From Juglans regia (taxonomy: Eukaryota; Streptophyta; Magnoliopsida; Fagales; Juglandaceae), in assembly GCF_001411555.2 (NCBI RefSeq), contig NC_049912.1:25119722-25183721 (forward strand): a stretch of DNA of 64,000 bases, given 5' to 3'. Within the stretch, counting starts at the first letter, position 1; each line of letters opens with the position of its first letter. The notes beneath the pieces were generated by a model. The model was given only the letters and a program-made list of their open reading frames with translations. It had not been told where the DNA came from and searched no databases. Shown piece by piece: positions 24,901 to 36,500 of this stretch. The position numbers and the translations under genes were made by a program.

Positions 24901-27894
24901 TTTATCTTTTCACAAACTAGATTTTTAATTTTATCAATTCGCTCCATAAGCGTGGTAATTTTTTTTATAAGAATCCTCCATCACATTTATTGATGGAAAT
25001 ACATGCACGCTGGATTCATTAAAAGTTAAAATAATTAAAAACTTAAAACTATTATAAAAGGTATAAAATTCTTAGTTATTAAAAAAGTATAAATAATATA
25101 AAACATAAACTAAAACCTAGAAGTAAATTTCAAAAAGAGCAATGCCTTCATTCTAACTCTTGTCATCCACAGTCATAGTTGCTGATGTGACACTTTTCAA
25201 GTGACTTCTTGTTTCAACCACATTAATAGAAGCCACTTATAAAAAAAAAAAAAAAATAGAAGCCACTTAAAATAATTGCAAAGACAATATGACTGAGGAT
25301 GACAAAATCTTGGATGAAGAGTAGTGTTTCTCTTTCAAAAAGCTGAAAAAATTAAATAGAACAAAAAAGTCTAATATTATTTTTTATTTTTTTGCCTTGG
25401 TCTTGGTTATCACTCCTTTCAAGGTCCAATGTTCAACACCTCATAGGTGCAAACAATCCTTTGGGGCCACACCCCCTGGTGAAAAATCAACGATTTAACC
25501 AGTTTCGTGTAGGGAAACTTCCGAGGGTGCGGTGCATGGGACCGGGGTTTACTCTGCAAGGGTGGGTCCGAAAGGTCCTGCCTAGAGAGGTTCCCCGACA
25601 TTAAAAAAAAATCTAAGATCAAAAGAAATGTGAGAAAATAACAAATGAAACTAACAAACTACTTTTCCCTCCAAAAACAACAACATTTTAAAGTAGAATA
25701 CTAAAAAAAAAAGTAAAAAATAAATTTAAAAAACAAATGGAAATAAAGGGTGCTTGTGGGTCGCGTAGTGGAGGAACCCAGGTAGCTCCTGGGTTGGGCA
25801 ACCCAGGCCACCTAGGTCTGGCCAGCGGCCACCCTTATTTATTTTTTCCTTTTTTCAAACAAAATCTTGAAGTTTTCTTTTTCAGTTTTTTTTTTTTTAA
25901 TTGTAAATGATTTTAATTTTTGAACTTTATATATTTTGCTATTTTTTAGTCACGTGGTGTGCCATGTTGGATTTTCAATCTGATGGAGGATTTATATTGA
26001 AAAATATTACAAACCTAAGGAGCAAATCGATACAATTGAAAAACCTGGTAATGTAAAGATAAATGTTTTTATTTATCAGTAAGGTAATGTAAAAGATAAA
26101 TGTGCAATTTTCTCTGTTTAAATAAATGGTGAATCTTGGAGACTTTTATTACAGAGCCTCTAAAGATCTCATTAATTTTTGAATACAGAGGACATTGAAT
26201 GTGGCTTGCTTTACTGAAAGTTGTTTTTGCATTTCTGACAGGTTAGGAAGGTCGGTAGGGTTGCAAGGGCAATTGCCATAATGAGCCACCCCATCCCAAA
26301 CACCAATGATTCTCATTCAGTGCAGGTTATCCTGCCACAGAAGCAGTTGGGTCGCAGATCAGACATGTGAGTTCTCATACAATGCTGCTGAGAAAAATTA
26401 ACGATTTCAGCATTCCCCTAGATGTTTTTCTTGTGTATATCAGTATTCCTCGATATTGTTTGTTTGGAGTGCCTGAAGGCACGCATATGCTCTGCACACC
26501 TGATCCTTGTACCCAGCACTAACAGGAAAAAAAAAAAAAAAAACGGCCAAAACAGAAAAAAGAAAGAAGAAAAAAAAGAAAGGGGTGCACAGGCAGAATT
26601 CACGTTAGAGATCCCAATATTCTGTTAAAGCAAAAACTTGTATGTTTATTCTGGTGCTCCTTTTCTTCTGTTATGTCCTATTTAGGGTGACTTAAAAAAT
26701 TGTTTCATTTGGGGGGCTTAGTTTTTCTGATCCTTCTATGGTTGGGCAGGTACCTTTTCTGTTGTTCTTATTCCCACAATGTTGCTCCAAAGGGAAAATT
26801 TATTGCATTTGTATCAACAGAGGCAGAGACCGATCATCCCGAGACTGAACTTAAGCCAGGAATTGACCTTCTGGGACAGGTTGATGACATATTCTTTGAT
26901 ATCTACGACAGATATGAACCAGTCAATGAACCATCCCTAGACAATTGCTTTATTTCAACTGTAAGCGATCGTTTGTTTTTCTTGATGCTTGCCTTGATTC
27001 CATTGCTACTACCATGCAGCTTTTAGTAACTGAATGACAATAACCAAGTTCGTTTTCATGTTTAACAGAGTTATGATCCAACAACACACTTTGAGTCAAC
27101 TGTCGTGGATGTACTCAACATGTATACCATGATAACTGGGAAGGTAGTATTTTTTATCTTGTGAAGTCGATCATTCCTTTCCCTGTTTAAGTCATCCCTC
27201 GAGGTCCAAAATTATTTCATAGGCATGCTTATGGGCTTTATTCATTTATATAAATCATGATGTCTCATCACATATGTTGGCCTAAAGTGGAGTGCCTTTA
27301 ATATTTTGGGGAAGGAAGTTTATTATGAGTTCCAAGTTGAACAGCTAAAATTAATCTTTAATCATGGTCCGGTCTTTCTTGCCCATGGTCGGGTTTTTAT
27401 TATTTTAATGAATATTTAAAACTTAATCTCATTGTTCAATTGCCATGATGGGCTTTCCTAATTATATTCCTATAACTATTTTACAAGTCATCTGTAATTG
27501 ACATATGCGATAGTGCCACTTATTAATTAAAGTTTTCTTCTTTTTTTTTTTTAATTCAAAATTTACATAACTATCCTCCCTTTTCCCTTCAAACCTAAGT
27601 TGTAAAGAGATTTGTAAAAAGACTTGATTACTAATTGAAAAAACTCTGCAACAATATAAAAGCCATTTTAGCGGTACTTGTATGTGTGCGTGTGTCTATA
27701 TATATATATATATATATTAGAAGAAATTATTGTTAAAAACTGTTTTAGGGGAAAGAAATAACACTTGGTTTCTCTCGGTGGTTGGAAGTTGATGTTCTAT
27801 CCACATAACATAGAAGTAATGGTTAATTGGTATTTTTGATCAGGTTCTTGACCTTAGTGTGGATTTGAGTGCTGCTAGTGCTGCTGAAGAATGA
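21954..27894 (+). CDS. GDI: Rab GDP dissociation inhibitor (GDI)
   Basis: Binds GDP-loaded prenylated Rab GTPases, removes them from membranes and recycles them in vesicle traffic. Thirteen exons: 21954-22040, 22967-23029, 23143-23226, 23323-23430, 23544-23716, 24125-24236, 24350-24430, 24542-24604, 24736-24837, 26242-26366, 26750-26960, 27069-27143 and 27844-27894. All are GT-AG, total 444 residues, as expected for plant GDI. What is seen: the FAD-enzyme-like start [40 protein letters not shown]; and the Rab-binding platform segment [20 protein letters not shown]. Tyr39, Glu233, Arg240, Thr248 and Met250, the Rab-binding positions known from bovine GDI, are all present at identical numbering. 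The lack of a C-terminal lipid site or GTPase motifs fits GDI. The gene looks intact. Intron 9 carries a 1.2-kb nested repeat. Confidence 0.97.
25225..25269 (+). mobile_element. LINE 3'-tail micro-insertion with target duplication
   Basis: AATAGAAGCCACTTA occurs at 25225-25239 and again at 25255-25269, separated only by T plus an A run (25240-25254). Read with the preceding ACTTA, the junction is ACTTATAAAA, the same as the LINE 3' end at 63.3 kb. Confidence 0.7.
25393..25612 (+). mobile_element. SINE-like retroposon
   Basis: A GC-richer unit of about 220 bp containing GGTGCAAACAATCCTTTGGG, CCAGTTTCGTGTAGGGAAAC, GGTGCATGGGACCGGGGTTT and a final GAGGTTCCCCGACATT followed by an A run. Its composition contrasts with the AT-rich intron. 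I recognise the type as a plant SINE-like repeat, not a gene. It is nested inside the TIR element. Confidence 0.65.
25745..25848. repeat. GC-rich inverted repeat in the TIR element core
   Basis: AAATAAAGGGTGCTTGTGG at left pairs imperfectly with GCGGCCACCCTTATTTA at right. The interior carries GGGTTGGGCAACCCAGG, itself palindromic. A stem-loop is possible. Confidence 0.55.
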
Positions 27895-28253
27895 GGATTG
27901 AATAACACTTCTTTTGGTGCTTGAGCTGATTATTCTGCCTTTGTTTCAAGTTCTTCAGGAGTGGTTGAAGTGGCCAGTCACGAAAATGGCATTGTGCCTC
28001 GTCAAATCTTTTTTTTACCCCGTCACAGATTATATGCTATGTGATCAAATGTATTTTCACACGCACTTGGAATTTGGTGTGCAGATTTAAGACATGCACT
28101 TATGGTGGCAGCTTTGAATTGGAACTTATTTAGAATTGCATGCCATGGCGTTTTTACCATTGCCCCCGATTAGCTTTGCAATCCCGAACCTGTAGGTGTT
28201 GGTTCAAGTGATAAAATCATAAAAGGCTTTGGTCCTTTGAGGGTATGTTATCT

Positions 28254-28938
28254 AGGGGTATAATCGGTTCGGTCTGATTTTGGACATATTTTAAAACAAA
28301 ATCAGTCTTAAGTCTATTTTGGAATTATGAGAACCGATACAAATCATTTTATCCAAGAAATCGGAATTTTTGAGTTTTTTGGTTGAGGTTCGGTTAGCAC
28401 ACATCAAAGTAAAAGGTCAAACTCCAAAGTATATTAAAAAAAGTTATAGAATAATTGATTGCTAACTAGTTAGCTTAAAAAATTAGAATTACATATTTAA
28501 ATGTACTGTTATACTCATACCAAATTGTATATGTAAGTATGTAACTTCATATGTAAGGATAAATAATAATATGTTAATAACTTAATATTCATATTCATAT
28601 TTAAGAGTAAGTTTATATCAAGAAAGCATAAACAATAAGATTAGATTTTCATGTTATATTAACTTTATAATATTTATAATATATATAGCATAAAAATTTT
28701 AAAAAATTATAATATATATAATTTAAATTTTGGTTCAGTAATAATATATATAATAAATTTAATTTAATTTTATGTTATATATTATATATATAGCATAAAT
28801 AATATATAATATATATTTCGGTTCGGTTCGGTTTGGTTCAGTTCAATTTGATTTTCCAATCTTGAGAGACAATAGTGAACTAATTTTTAATCAGTTTTGG
28901 TTTTTTGATCGGTTTTTTTATTTTTTTCTTACACCCCT
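28254..28938. mobile_element. Non-autonomous TIR element rich in CGGTT motifs
   Basis: Ends are AGGGGTATAA (28254-28263) and TTACACCCCT (28929-28938), inverted with one mismatch. The left arm has ATCGGTTCGGTCTG. The right arm has TTCGGTTCGGTTCGGTTTGG and ends near GATCGGTTTTT. The interior is strongly AT-rich and without an open frame. Confidence 0.6.
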
Positions 28939-29272
28939 AATGTTCCCTTAGGTCTAAAGCTCAATTTTGGATTCAAACAATTTATAGAGGCGACAATTTT
29001 TTTAGTTTTTTAAAACCCACTGGAAATATTACATTATGAACTTTACTTCAAAAATAATTTGGGGGTTTCAAAAAACTTACTTTATAAAGATTATATTAAA
29101 AACAAATAAATAGAACTAGTTTTAGAAGTAAAAGATGGTTTGATTGATGGGATGGAAAAAGACTCCTCCTCCCGCCGTGTCAACATATCTTGCCAATTCA
29201 GATGTTCTTACAGATGGTGATCAACAACAACGAAGAGATAACACTCGATATCTTTCTTTCTTTTTTCCCCTT

Positions 29273-29312
<40 letters not shown>
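29273..29312. repeat. AT microsatellite
   Basis: Uninterrupted TA dinucleotide run in the intergenic region between the convergent GDI and MLO genes. Confidence 0.9.
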
Positions 29313-29313
<1 letters not shown>

Positions 29314-29980
29314 CACAGTGTAAATCACATTCCCATAATCCAAAAAACCACAACCCTTTTCAGATATGAATCTGTTCGTCTATTTCATTCACATCCAATT
29401 CCCGCATTGTATTATCTATTTATTCATTATATAATAATAAAATAATATTAGAATAATTATTTTTTTATTTTCTTAATTTATTTATTTTTATCATATTTTA
29501 CCAATCAACCAATTATATGTTGATTGCTAATCATATTCTAATTAAATTATTGGTTAAAAAATCATATTTTCAATGGTCATTTAATATTAATAACCACAAA
29601 TGTCTAATTAAACTCATTTAAAATTTAATTTATCTTAATTACAAATTAAATTTCTATATTTTTCATCCAACTATATTACAAATCAAATTTCTATAAAGGG
29701 TCTTTTCGTTTGTGATGGGAAATGTTGAGAGAAGATACAGCGCTCCAAAAGTAATAATAATAAATAAAAAAATTGGTTCATCTACAGTTCATATCAAATA
29801 GGACTTTTGTTTTAGATGTACTGTAGTAATCCAATGCGGGCTGTATGTTGTTCCAGTAGCTCCCAACATGAATTTTTTTTTTACCTTTTGGCTAATCCAT
29901 TGAGATTGCTCTAAGACAGGTTATGGACGAACCTACATGACTATGCCCATATTTTCATAGTACTATTACATCTATAAAAG

Positions 29981-30114
29981 AATTATACAAAATAATCTTA
30001 CAAACTGACGTGACTTCATCTGATTTATTAAATCTACTTTACAATAAAAATAACTTTACAATCTGACGAATTACATTAAACCACATCAATTTGTGATATT
30101 ATTTTTGTATAATC
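29981..30114. repeat. Family B palindromic MITE, best-preserved copy
   Basis: The left end AATTATACAAAATAATC is the inverse of the right end ATTTTTGTATAATC. Inside, TTACAAACTGACGTGACTTC is mirrored by ACCACATCAATTTGTGATA, and the centre is TCTACTTTACAATAAAAATA. This copy shows the two-arm design most clearly. Confidence 0.7.
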
Positions 30115-30518
30115 ACTTTGAGACTAAAATACTTACCTTTCATAAACTCTGCCCAACTTCTTTCAAATACACAAAGGAAAAACTCAGAAAATACACCAGT
30201 TGGTGATCACTCATCACTCTCATGTGACATTTAACAATAATCTGGAAGTTTAGGAGCAATTCGTCCATATCAACAGACTGTTTTAAGTTATTAACAACAG
30301 CAAACCAAAACTTAGAGGGCGATTTGTTTTCCCTTTTTTGGCCAGAAATATGTACATGCTCACATATTCCTAGAAGTCTTACTTTCAATTGTTCTTCTTA
30401 CTGATACTAGCCAATTTACAAGAAAGCCAAATCGTTTAATCATTTATCAATGCAAATATATATTGAAAACAGAAAGCTCTAACTTCAGTGAGAGGTTTGA
30501 GGGAGACACTGAGGCAGT

Positions 30519-33500
30519 TCATTTATGTCCATGGGAGATCTGTGCACTTGCAATCCCTCCTGCATTGCCTTCTTCCATTGCAGATTCCGTTTCACCAATT
30601 TCTGTCAACTCAACAGCCAAAGGAGCAGTCTCTTTGGGAACCTCGTGGCTAGAGCCATGAGTGGTAGTAGAACCTTGAGCACTAGAGCCATTGGCAGCCT
30701 TTCTCAAACCTTTGGTCTTTTTGGCATGCTTAGCCCAACCAACTAGTCCTTCGTGTATATGTTCTTGAAATATTTCCTTTTTAAATGAACTTCCCATCTG
30801 TAAACCATAAAAACAGCAACCTTTTATCAGCCTAAAACCGTAAAACGCCAATATAAAGGTGCTAAAAAAGAAGAAAGAAGAAAGAAAGTGATTTTAGGTG
30901 ATGATCCAACTCACCTGTGTGACAATAGCATAGAGTGGCAGGGTACTGTAGCTGCTGAAGAACTGAATGAATGCTCTGAGAAAATTTGGCATTTAACTAA
31001 ATCATCAGATTTTTTGAGCCAATAGAAAAACATGGTTTCAAGAACAGGATACATATGTCATTGTTTCACGTACCCTATAACAAGTCTAGGTATAACATAT
31101 CCGACTTCTCCCATTATGCAGGAGTCAAATCCATATTGAACCTGCAATAGATTGCATAAGATAAGATCCATCTGTAGTTCATACTTTAAATTTTATATGA
31201 AACCTGGTAAGTAGGCAATGAATTTCGAGTTATGATTTACCCATATCCAAAAGAAAAATGCCAGTTCAAAAGAATTCTGAAACATGATGATATGAATCAA
31301 TAAGAGCACAAGCTTGGGCCTATGGAACCAGAAGTGATCATCTGAAGGTCGAACAACTAACTCCCCTGCAATTGCTATATGTTTCTCTGCAACCTCATGG
31401 GCCAACTGGCAAATCACATGCTCCAACTTGGTGCCAACAGCAAGTAGAAGCTGCAAAAATAAAATAAATACTATCAATGTTAAGGTCCTCATCCTCCAAG
31501 GTTCTCTTCAGCATTTACGAGATGAAAATGCGATCTGATGTTTTGAGCACTGAAACGTGTAATTTTCAATAACGTAAACAATACATACCAACAAAAACCA
31601 AGGAAAATAGCATAGAAAAAGAGTCTAAACATTGGCTGTAAAACTAAGAGGTTGGAAGGCATTCTCAACAGAACAATGTACTCCATTTAAACTTACAGCT
31701 AAGAGGTTGAAAGGCATTCTCAACAGAACAATGTACTCCATTTAAACGGCGTGGAGCTTCTGATATATATGTCGATAAATATATTCATAATTCCACATGT
31801 AAGTAATTGGTATTAATATGTGTATAAATACATACCTACTCGTGTGTGTGTGTGTGTGTGTTTTTAGTGTGCTAGAAATTGATGAAATCGATTGAATTTA
31901 AAGGGTACAGGATTCCATATTGAAATTAGATTATCTTCAGAAAACTGTGCTATTCAAGTCATTTATACATCACAAAATCAACAAGCAGTATTTCTAACAA
32001 ATTCAGATTTGTAAATAAAAACAGACAATACATCTAATTGAATCAACCCTAGAACAATTTCTTTGTTGATGATATCTTCCTTTTCACATGTTCTATATAC
32101 CCTGAATAGCCAGCTTCAATGAAAAATGAGCTTTTTCTTGTATGTCGGCGACAATTAGATGTCAGCTGGATGAAGGGTTTCTTTAACATCAATGGTAATT
32201 ATTTGTTTCTTTTGTATTTTCTCCAATAGGCAATAGTTTAAATGATCTTAATTTACTTGTAGCTTAATATAAAATTGGGGTGCTGTCCCCTGCTTCTAAA
32301 AAAGTCTACTCATAGCTCAATCTTCCATAGGTTCCTTTTGCGGGAGAATGAGCATGCCAGAAATAGATCTCTTAAAATTATCATGTACCACTGTGAGTTG
32401 TTTGAATTGCTTGGAGCACCTGCAAGATTGCAAGATTGTAGGGTCCTTACACTATAGTATGAGCTTGAATGAATGTGTCAATGCTCAATTGCAGCTACAA
32501 CTCAATTGCAGCTACAAGAACTGTTTATGATGTGATCCCTGGTAAGCGTGTCAAACTTTAAAGGGACGTATGAGGTCTTTACAAACTGGTGATGTGGAAG
32601 GGCTCCTTTTTATATTTGGATTCCACCATTTCCCTTAATAACATTCAGCTTTAAAGTATTGCAAGTTCCTTGTGATAGGGTAGAAAGTTCCACATGAAAA
32701 AGCAGATACCAAGGGTCAATGACTCTTCCATTTCGTTCAAATCCAAATATAAAATCCTCTTAGTTACACACAAAAGCCACATCGTATGTCAGATAAAATA
32801 TACATATTTACCTCAAAAAAGGCATTCTGCCAATGTCCATTTTAGTGTAAGATCTACTGGCTAGTTTAATTTAATCAGACGTCTTAAAATGAACAAATAT
32901 TCAAATTTCATAAACAAAAAGGAAATTTAGAAGGAAAGCTAGGATGGAGAACTTACAATGAAGGGAACGAATGAGATCCAAAAATATGCATGCCAACCTG
33001 CAAGAAAAATCAGAACATGTGATTCTTTGTAGATGATGATCTTCATGTAGCAGAGCAATAGGGAGACAGGACCATGGCTTTATGGTCATGATAAACTTCT
33101 AAAATTCTGAACCCTGACATGGAAACATTACATTGTATATGGTGATAAGATAAAAAAAAATGTGTGTATCAAATCGATGAGAACTGGAAACCTCTAACAA
33201 TTAAATATCTACTCCACTTTCAATGCCAGTGTAGGACTATTGTCCAAATTTCAGTATGAAAGAAGAATTTGATTTGTCGTTTAACATAAAATTCAAGTTA
33301 CAGCTAGAAAACTGTGTGCTTGGGATGCCCTGGTGGCCATACACTCCATGTATACCAAAAACTTATTGCACTCTTTTGACAACATAAATGCTGCACTCAT
33401 CCATGAGAGAGAGGGAGAGAGATGGCTTACCAGAGATGTTCAGCAACAAAAAGATGACTACAAATAACCAAAGATACCAACTGCAATTAATGAAGTCGGA

Positions 33501-36500
33501 GATTAGTTAGATCTATTAACTAAGAGGAATTATATCAGAAGATAGATAGTCTCAAGGAGAGATGGTACATGATAATATGATCCATGAAAAAGAAAGAAGC
33601 AAACCAAATACATGCTTTCAAGATTCCACAGAAGTACTACCCTTCTTTCAGGCAAAAGAAGTTGAGACTAAAACTCAAAATTTCTATGCCAACACTTTCG
33701 TACTGGTTTAACCTTTTATATGATAAACTCCACTCTACATAAGGAACAATAAAGAAGACAGAAAAGAAGCCAAAGGACCTATCCATTTTGCATGTCTTTC
33801 CTAGTGTACCAACCTTATTCCAACGACTTTCTTAAATTCGGCTTCCAGGACACGTATCATGTACCCATAGAAATTGAACTTTGGGTTTCCCTTGCTATGA
33901 GTCTGCAGGAAATAACAGTAATAAGACTTAGAAAGAGTCTTTTTGAAATAAAAAAGTACTGGGGTGTCATACCAAAGAGCAAAAGAAGAAAAAAGAGGAG
34001 AAGAAATTGAAGGATAGTTAAAGAAGCTTTATTTAACATACCATAATGAAGCCCAGTCGGAGCGCCTCATAATCTGCTTTGGTCACTGATCCATAAAATT
34101 GCTTGAAAAAGGAGAGCTGAAAACAATGAAGATATTAAAAAATGAATTAGTTGTTGTAAGAGCAATACTGAATTTTATTTACTGCCTAAAATTTTGATTT
34201 CAGACAGAAGTCAGGCATGCAAACTGAAGTATTTGCCTTTCCTAGCTCAACTATTGAATATCATAGCCGAAGTTTTCTTTTTCTCAAGTCATTACTGTCA
34301 AGTAAACAGCACAAGAAAGATTATCTGCAAAGTTTAGGTCGATATCGTATGAGTTGAAACTTGCCTTTCCCTATGAATTCGGGGTAGTTAATAATAAATA
34401 TTTAAAGTGGAACTAGGGTGTAGGAAAAGGAAATAAAAGAACAAGTTAGAAAATTTTCTTTTGACACAAAAAATTAATTTTCTTTTCCTAGTATGGATAA
34501 AACAAGAAACGGGATGCAGACATTATGAATCTTAGATAAGTCAACTGATCTTGTTATAATTTAACAGTTGTGATTACAGGTGGTACTAGTCTTCAACATA
34601 TCAAATCTGAAGATTGGATTGAGTTGATATCAACCCATCTCATCTAATCATTACAACTTTTCCAAATTTTCAAACAAAATATAATAAACAATTCAACTTT
34701 TTCAAATCCCAAAATAAAAATAATATTCTAACAATATTTTATTTAATTTTCAACTTTCATCTCATATCATCTCAACTTACTATCCAAACCACTCCTAAAG
34801 GATTCTGTAACTTACCAACCACCCTACCAAAGCCGAATTCATGCTAAATCGACCCCGGATGAATTCATGATCTTGGACCTTCGTGAATTTTGTTATAACT
34901 GCAGACACAGCATTTGCATCAGAAAAATTGCAAATAAAAGCAACTAGCTTTTGGCTAGTAAAGAACATGCAACACGCTTAAGGGTGAAGTGGTAAGTTTC
35001 AAGTCACAGAGAAAATTCTCAGACTAACAAATCTTTGTACTTATCCGCCAATCATTTGATATGATCAAAAGGATGATAAACAGTACTTTGCAGATTCAAT
35101 TTATGTCATGAATAAGTAACATAACACGGGAAGGCATGTAGGCATTAGCTCTTAACGAGCATTACCTTTTTCTGTATCATAATTCTTTTTGACTATGCCT
35201 TCCTCCCAATATCTCCATTGACGTATCTACGCCATTGAAAACACATTAACAGAGTGTTCAAAGGTTGAAAAATAGAAACTCTTGGCTATGAAGCAAAATT
35301 GGAGAAAGAATTAAGAACAGTGACAAAATACCTTTGCACCTCCGAGAAAAATGGTTAGAGCACAGAAAGCCACGTGCACAACGGCTAACACAAAGATAAA
35401 TATGTGAAGATGGTGAAGCGCGGTAGTTGATAAAAGCGGAACGTTTCCCTGGAAAATGTTGTAAAGAAAAGCAGAAAATCTTTCAGTTCATAAATGCCGG
35501 TTTTATCAGAGAGTTTTGTTACAAATCAGCAACGTTCCCGTCACACACCTCACACATGACGTGAAATTTTTTTTTTTTTTTCCTTTTTTTATAAGATCTG
35601 CGGTGTTTTTTATAAGATATAATATTTTTTATAAGACGTTAAGTATGGAATGGTAAATAGTAATTATGAGAAAAAAATTTCTTTATCGAATGGGACTCCA
35701 AAGGTCGAAACTCGGGAACAAAAAAAAATAAGGAAAAATATTTGCATCATTTTACTATTTATCACACACTTAACACATTTAGTATATTGAGATTTAAAAA
35801 AGAAAAAAAAAATTGAATGCATGGTGTGTGAAGTGTGTAGACTGATACATAGAATTATCAAAAAAAAAACCAATAACGTGTACAGAATTGCGAAAATGTA
35901 CTCAACCAACTTGTTTAAAAAAGGCAAAAGAGAGATTAAATTAAAAATACAACTACTAGATAGCGTACAAGAAGGTACGACTTCTGTGCATAGACAACGA
36001 AGTGGATGCCAAGTGACAACAAAAGACCGTCACTTAAAAAGAAGAAAGAGGAAGAGAGAGAATTTAAAACCGCCATTATTATTTTGTTGTCATGTCGCAA
36101 TTTATCATTAATTATAACTTTTAGGACCGGTTTGAGATGAGATAAAAATTTTATGTTTTATTTTTATATTTAAAATATTATATTTTAATTTTATTATTGT
36201 ATTAGAATTTAAAAAATTGAATTGTTTATTATATTTTATATGAGAATTTAAAAAAAATATAATGATATGAGATAACATAATAATTTTGTGTCTCATTCCA
36301 CTCCAAACCTGCCCTAGTTATAGGTATTTTTGGTCAGGAATTTTAAAAAGAAATTGGTTTAACAACTCAACGTATTTTTAAATATTTTAATTCTAAATAT
36401 TATTTAAATATAAAATATTTTTTAATTTTAATTTTTTTTAATTTAATCATTATAACTTTATTAAAATTTTAAATAAAATATAAAAAATAATACTACTTTT

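Larger units (their letters stand above)
24870..26115. mobile_element. TIR element with nested SINE in GDI intron 9
   Basis: The left end includes CATTTATCTTTTCACAAAC, AATTTTATCAATTCGCTCC and AGAATCCTCCATCA. The right end carries the reverse complement of the same order: TGATGGAGGATTTATATTG, GGAGCAAATCGATACAATTG, then AAAGATAAATG. The inverted arms are roughly 100 bp or more and imperfect. No transposase is visible, so the element is non-autonomous. The central part holds a SINE-like unit (25393-25612) and a GC-rich hairpin segment (25745-25848). Confidence 0.7.
27895..30460. other. Convergent intergenic region between GDI and MLO-like gene
   Basis: It contains the 3' flanks of both genes, a 685-bp TIR element (28254-28938), an AT microsatellite (about 29273-29312) and a Family B MITE (29981-30114). 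No conserved coding sequence is seen. Confidence 0.6.

Noticed and set aside
26418..26628. Open frames on both strands in GDI intron 10
   Set aside because: They arise from a poly-A / AAG-rich low-complexity tract inside an intron.
32275..32530. Open frames within an MLO intron
   Set aside because: Overlapping 60-codon frames without motifs, located between two well-defined MLO exons on the opposite strand.
35664..36111. Open frames on both strands in MLO intron 3
   Set aside because: AT-rich Phe/Lys-biased products typical of chance frames, lying within an intron bounded by conserved exons.
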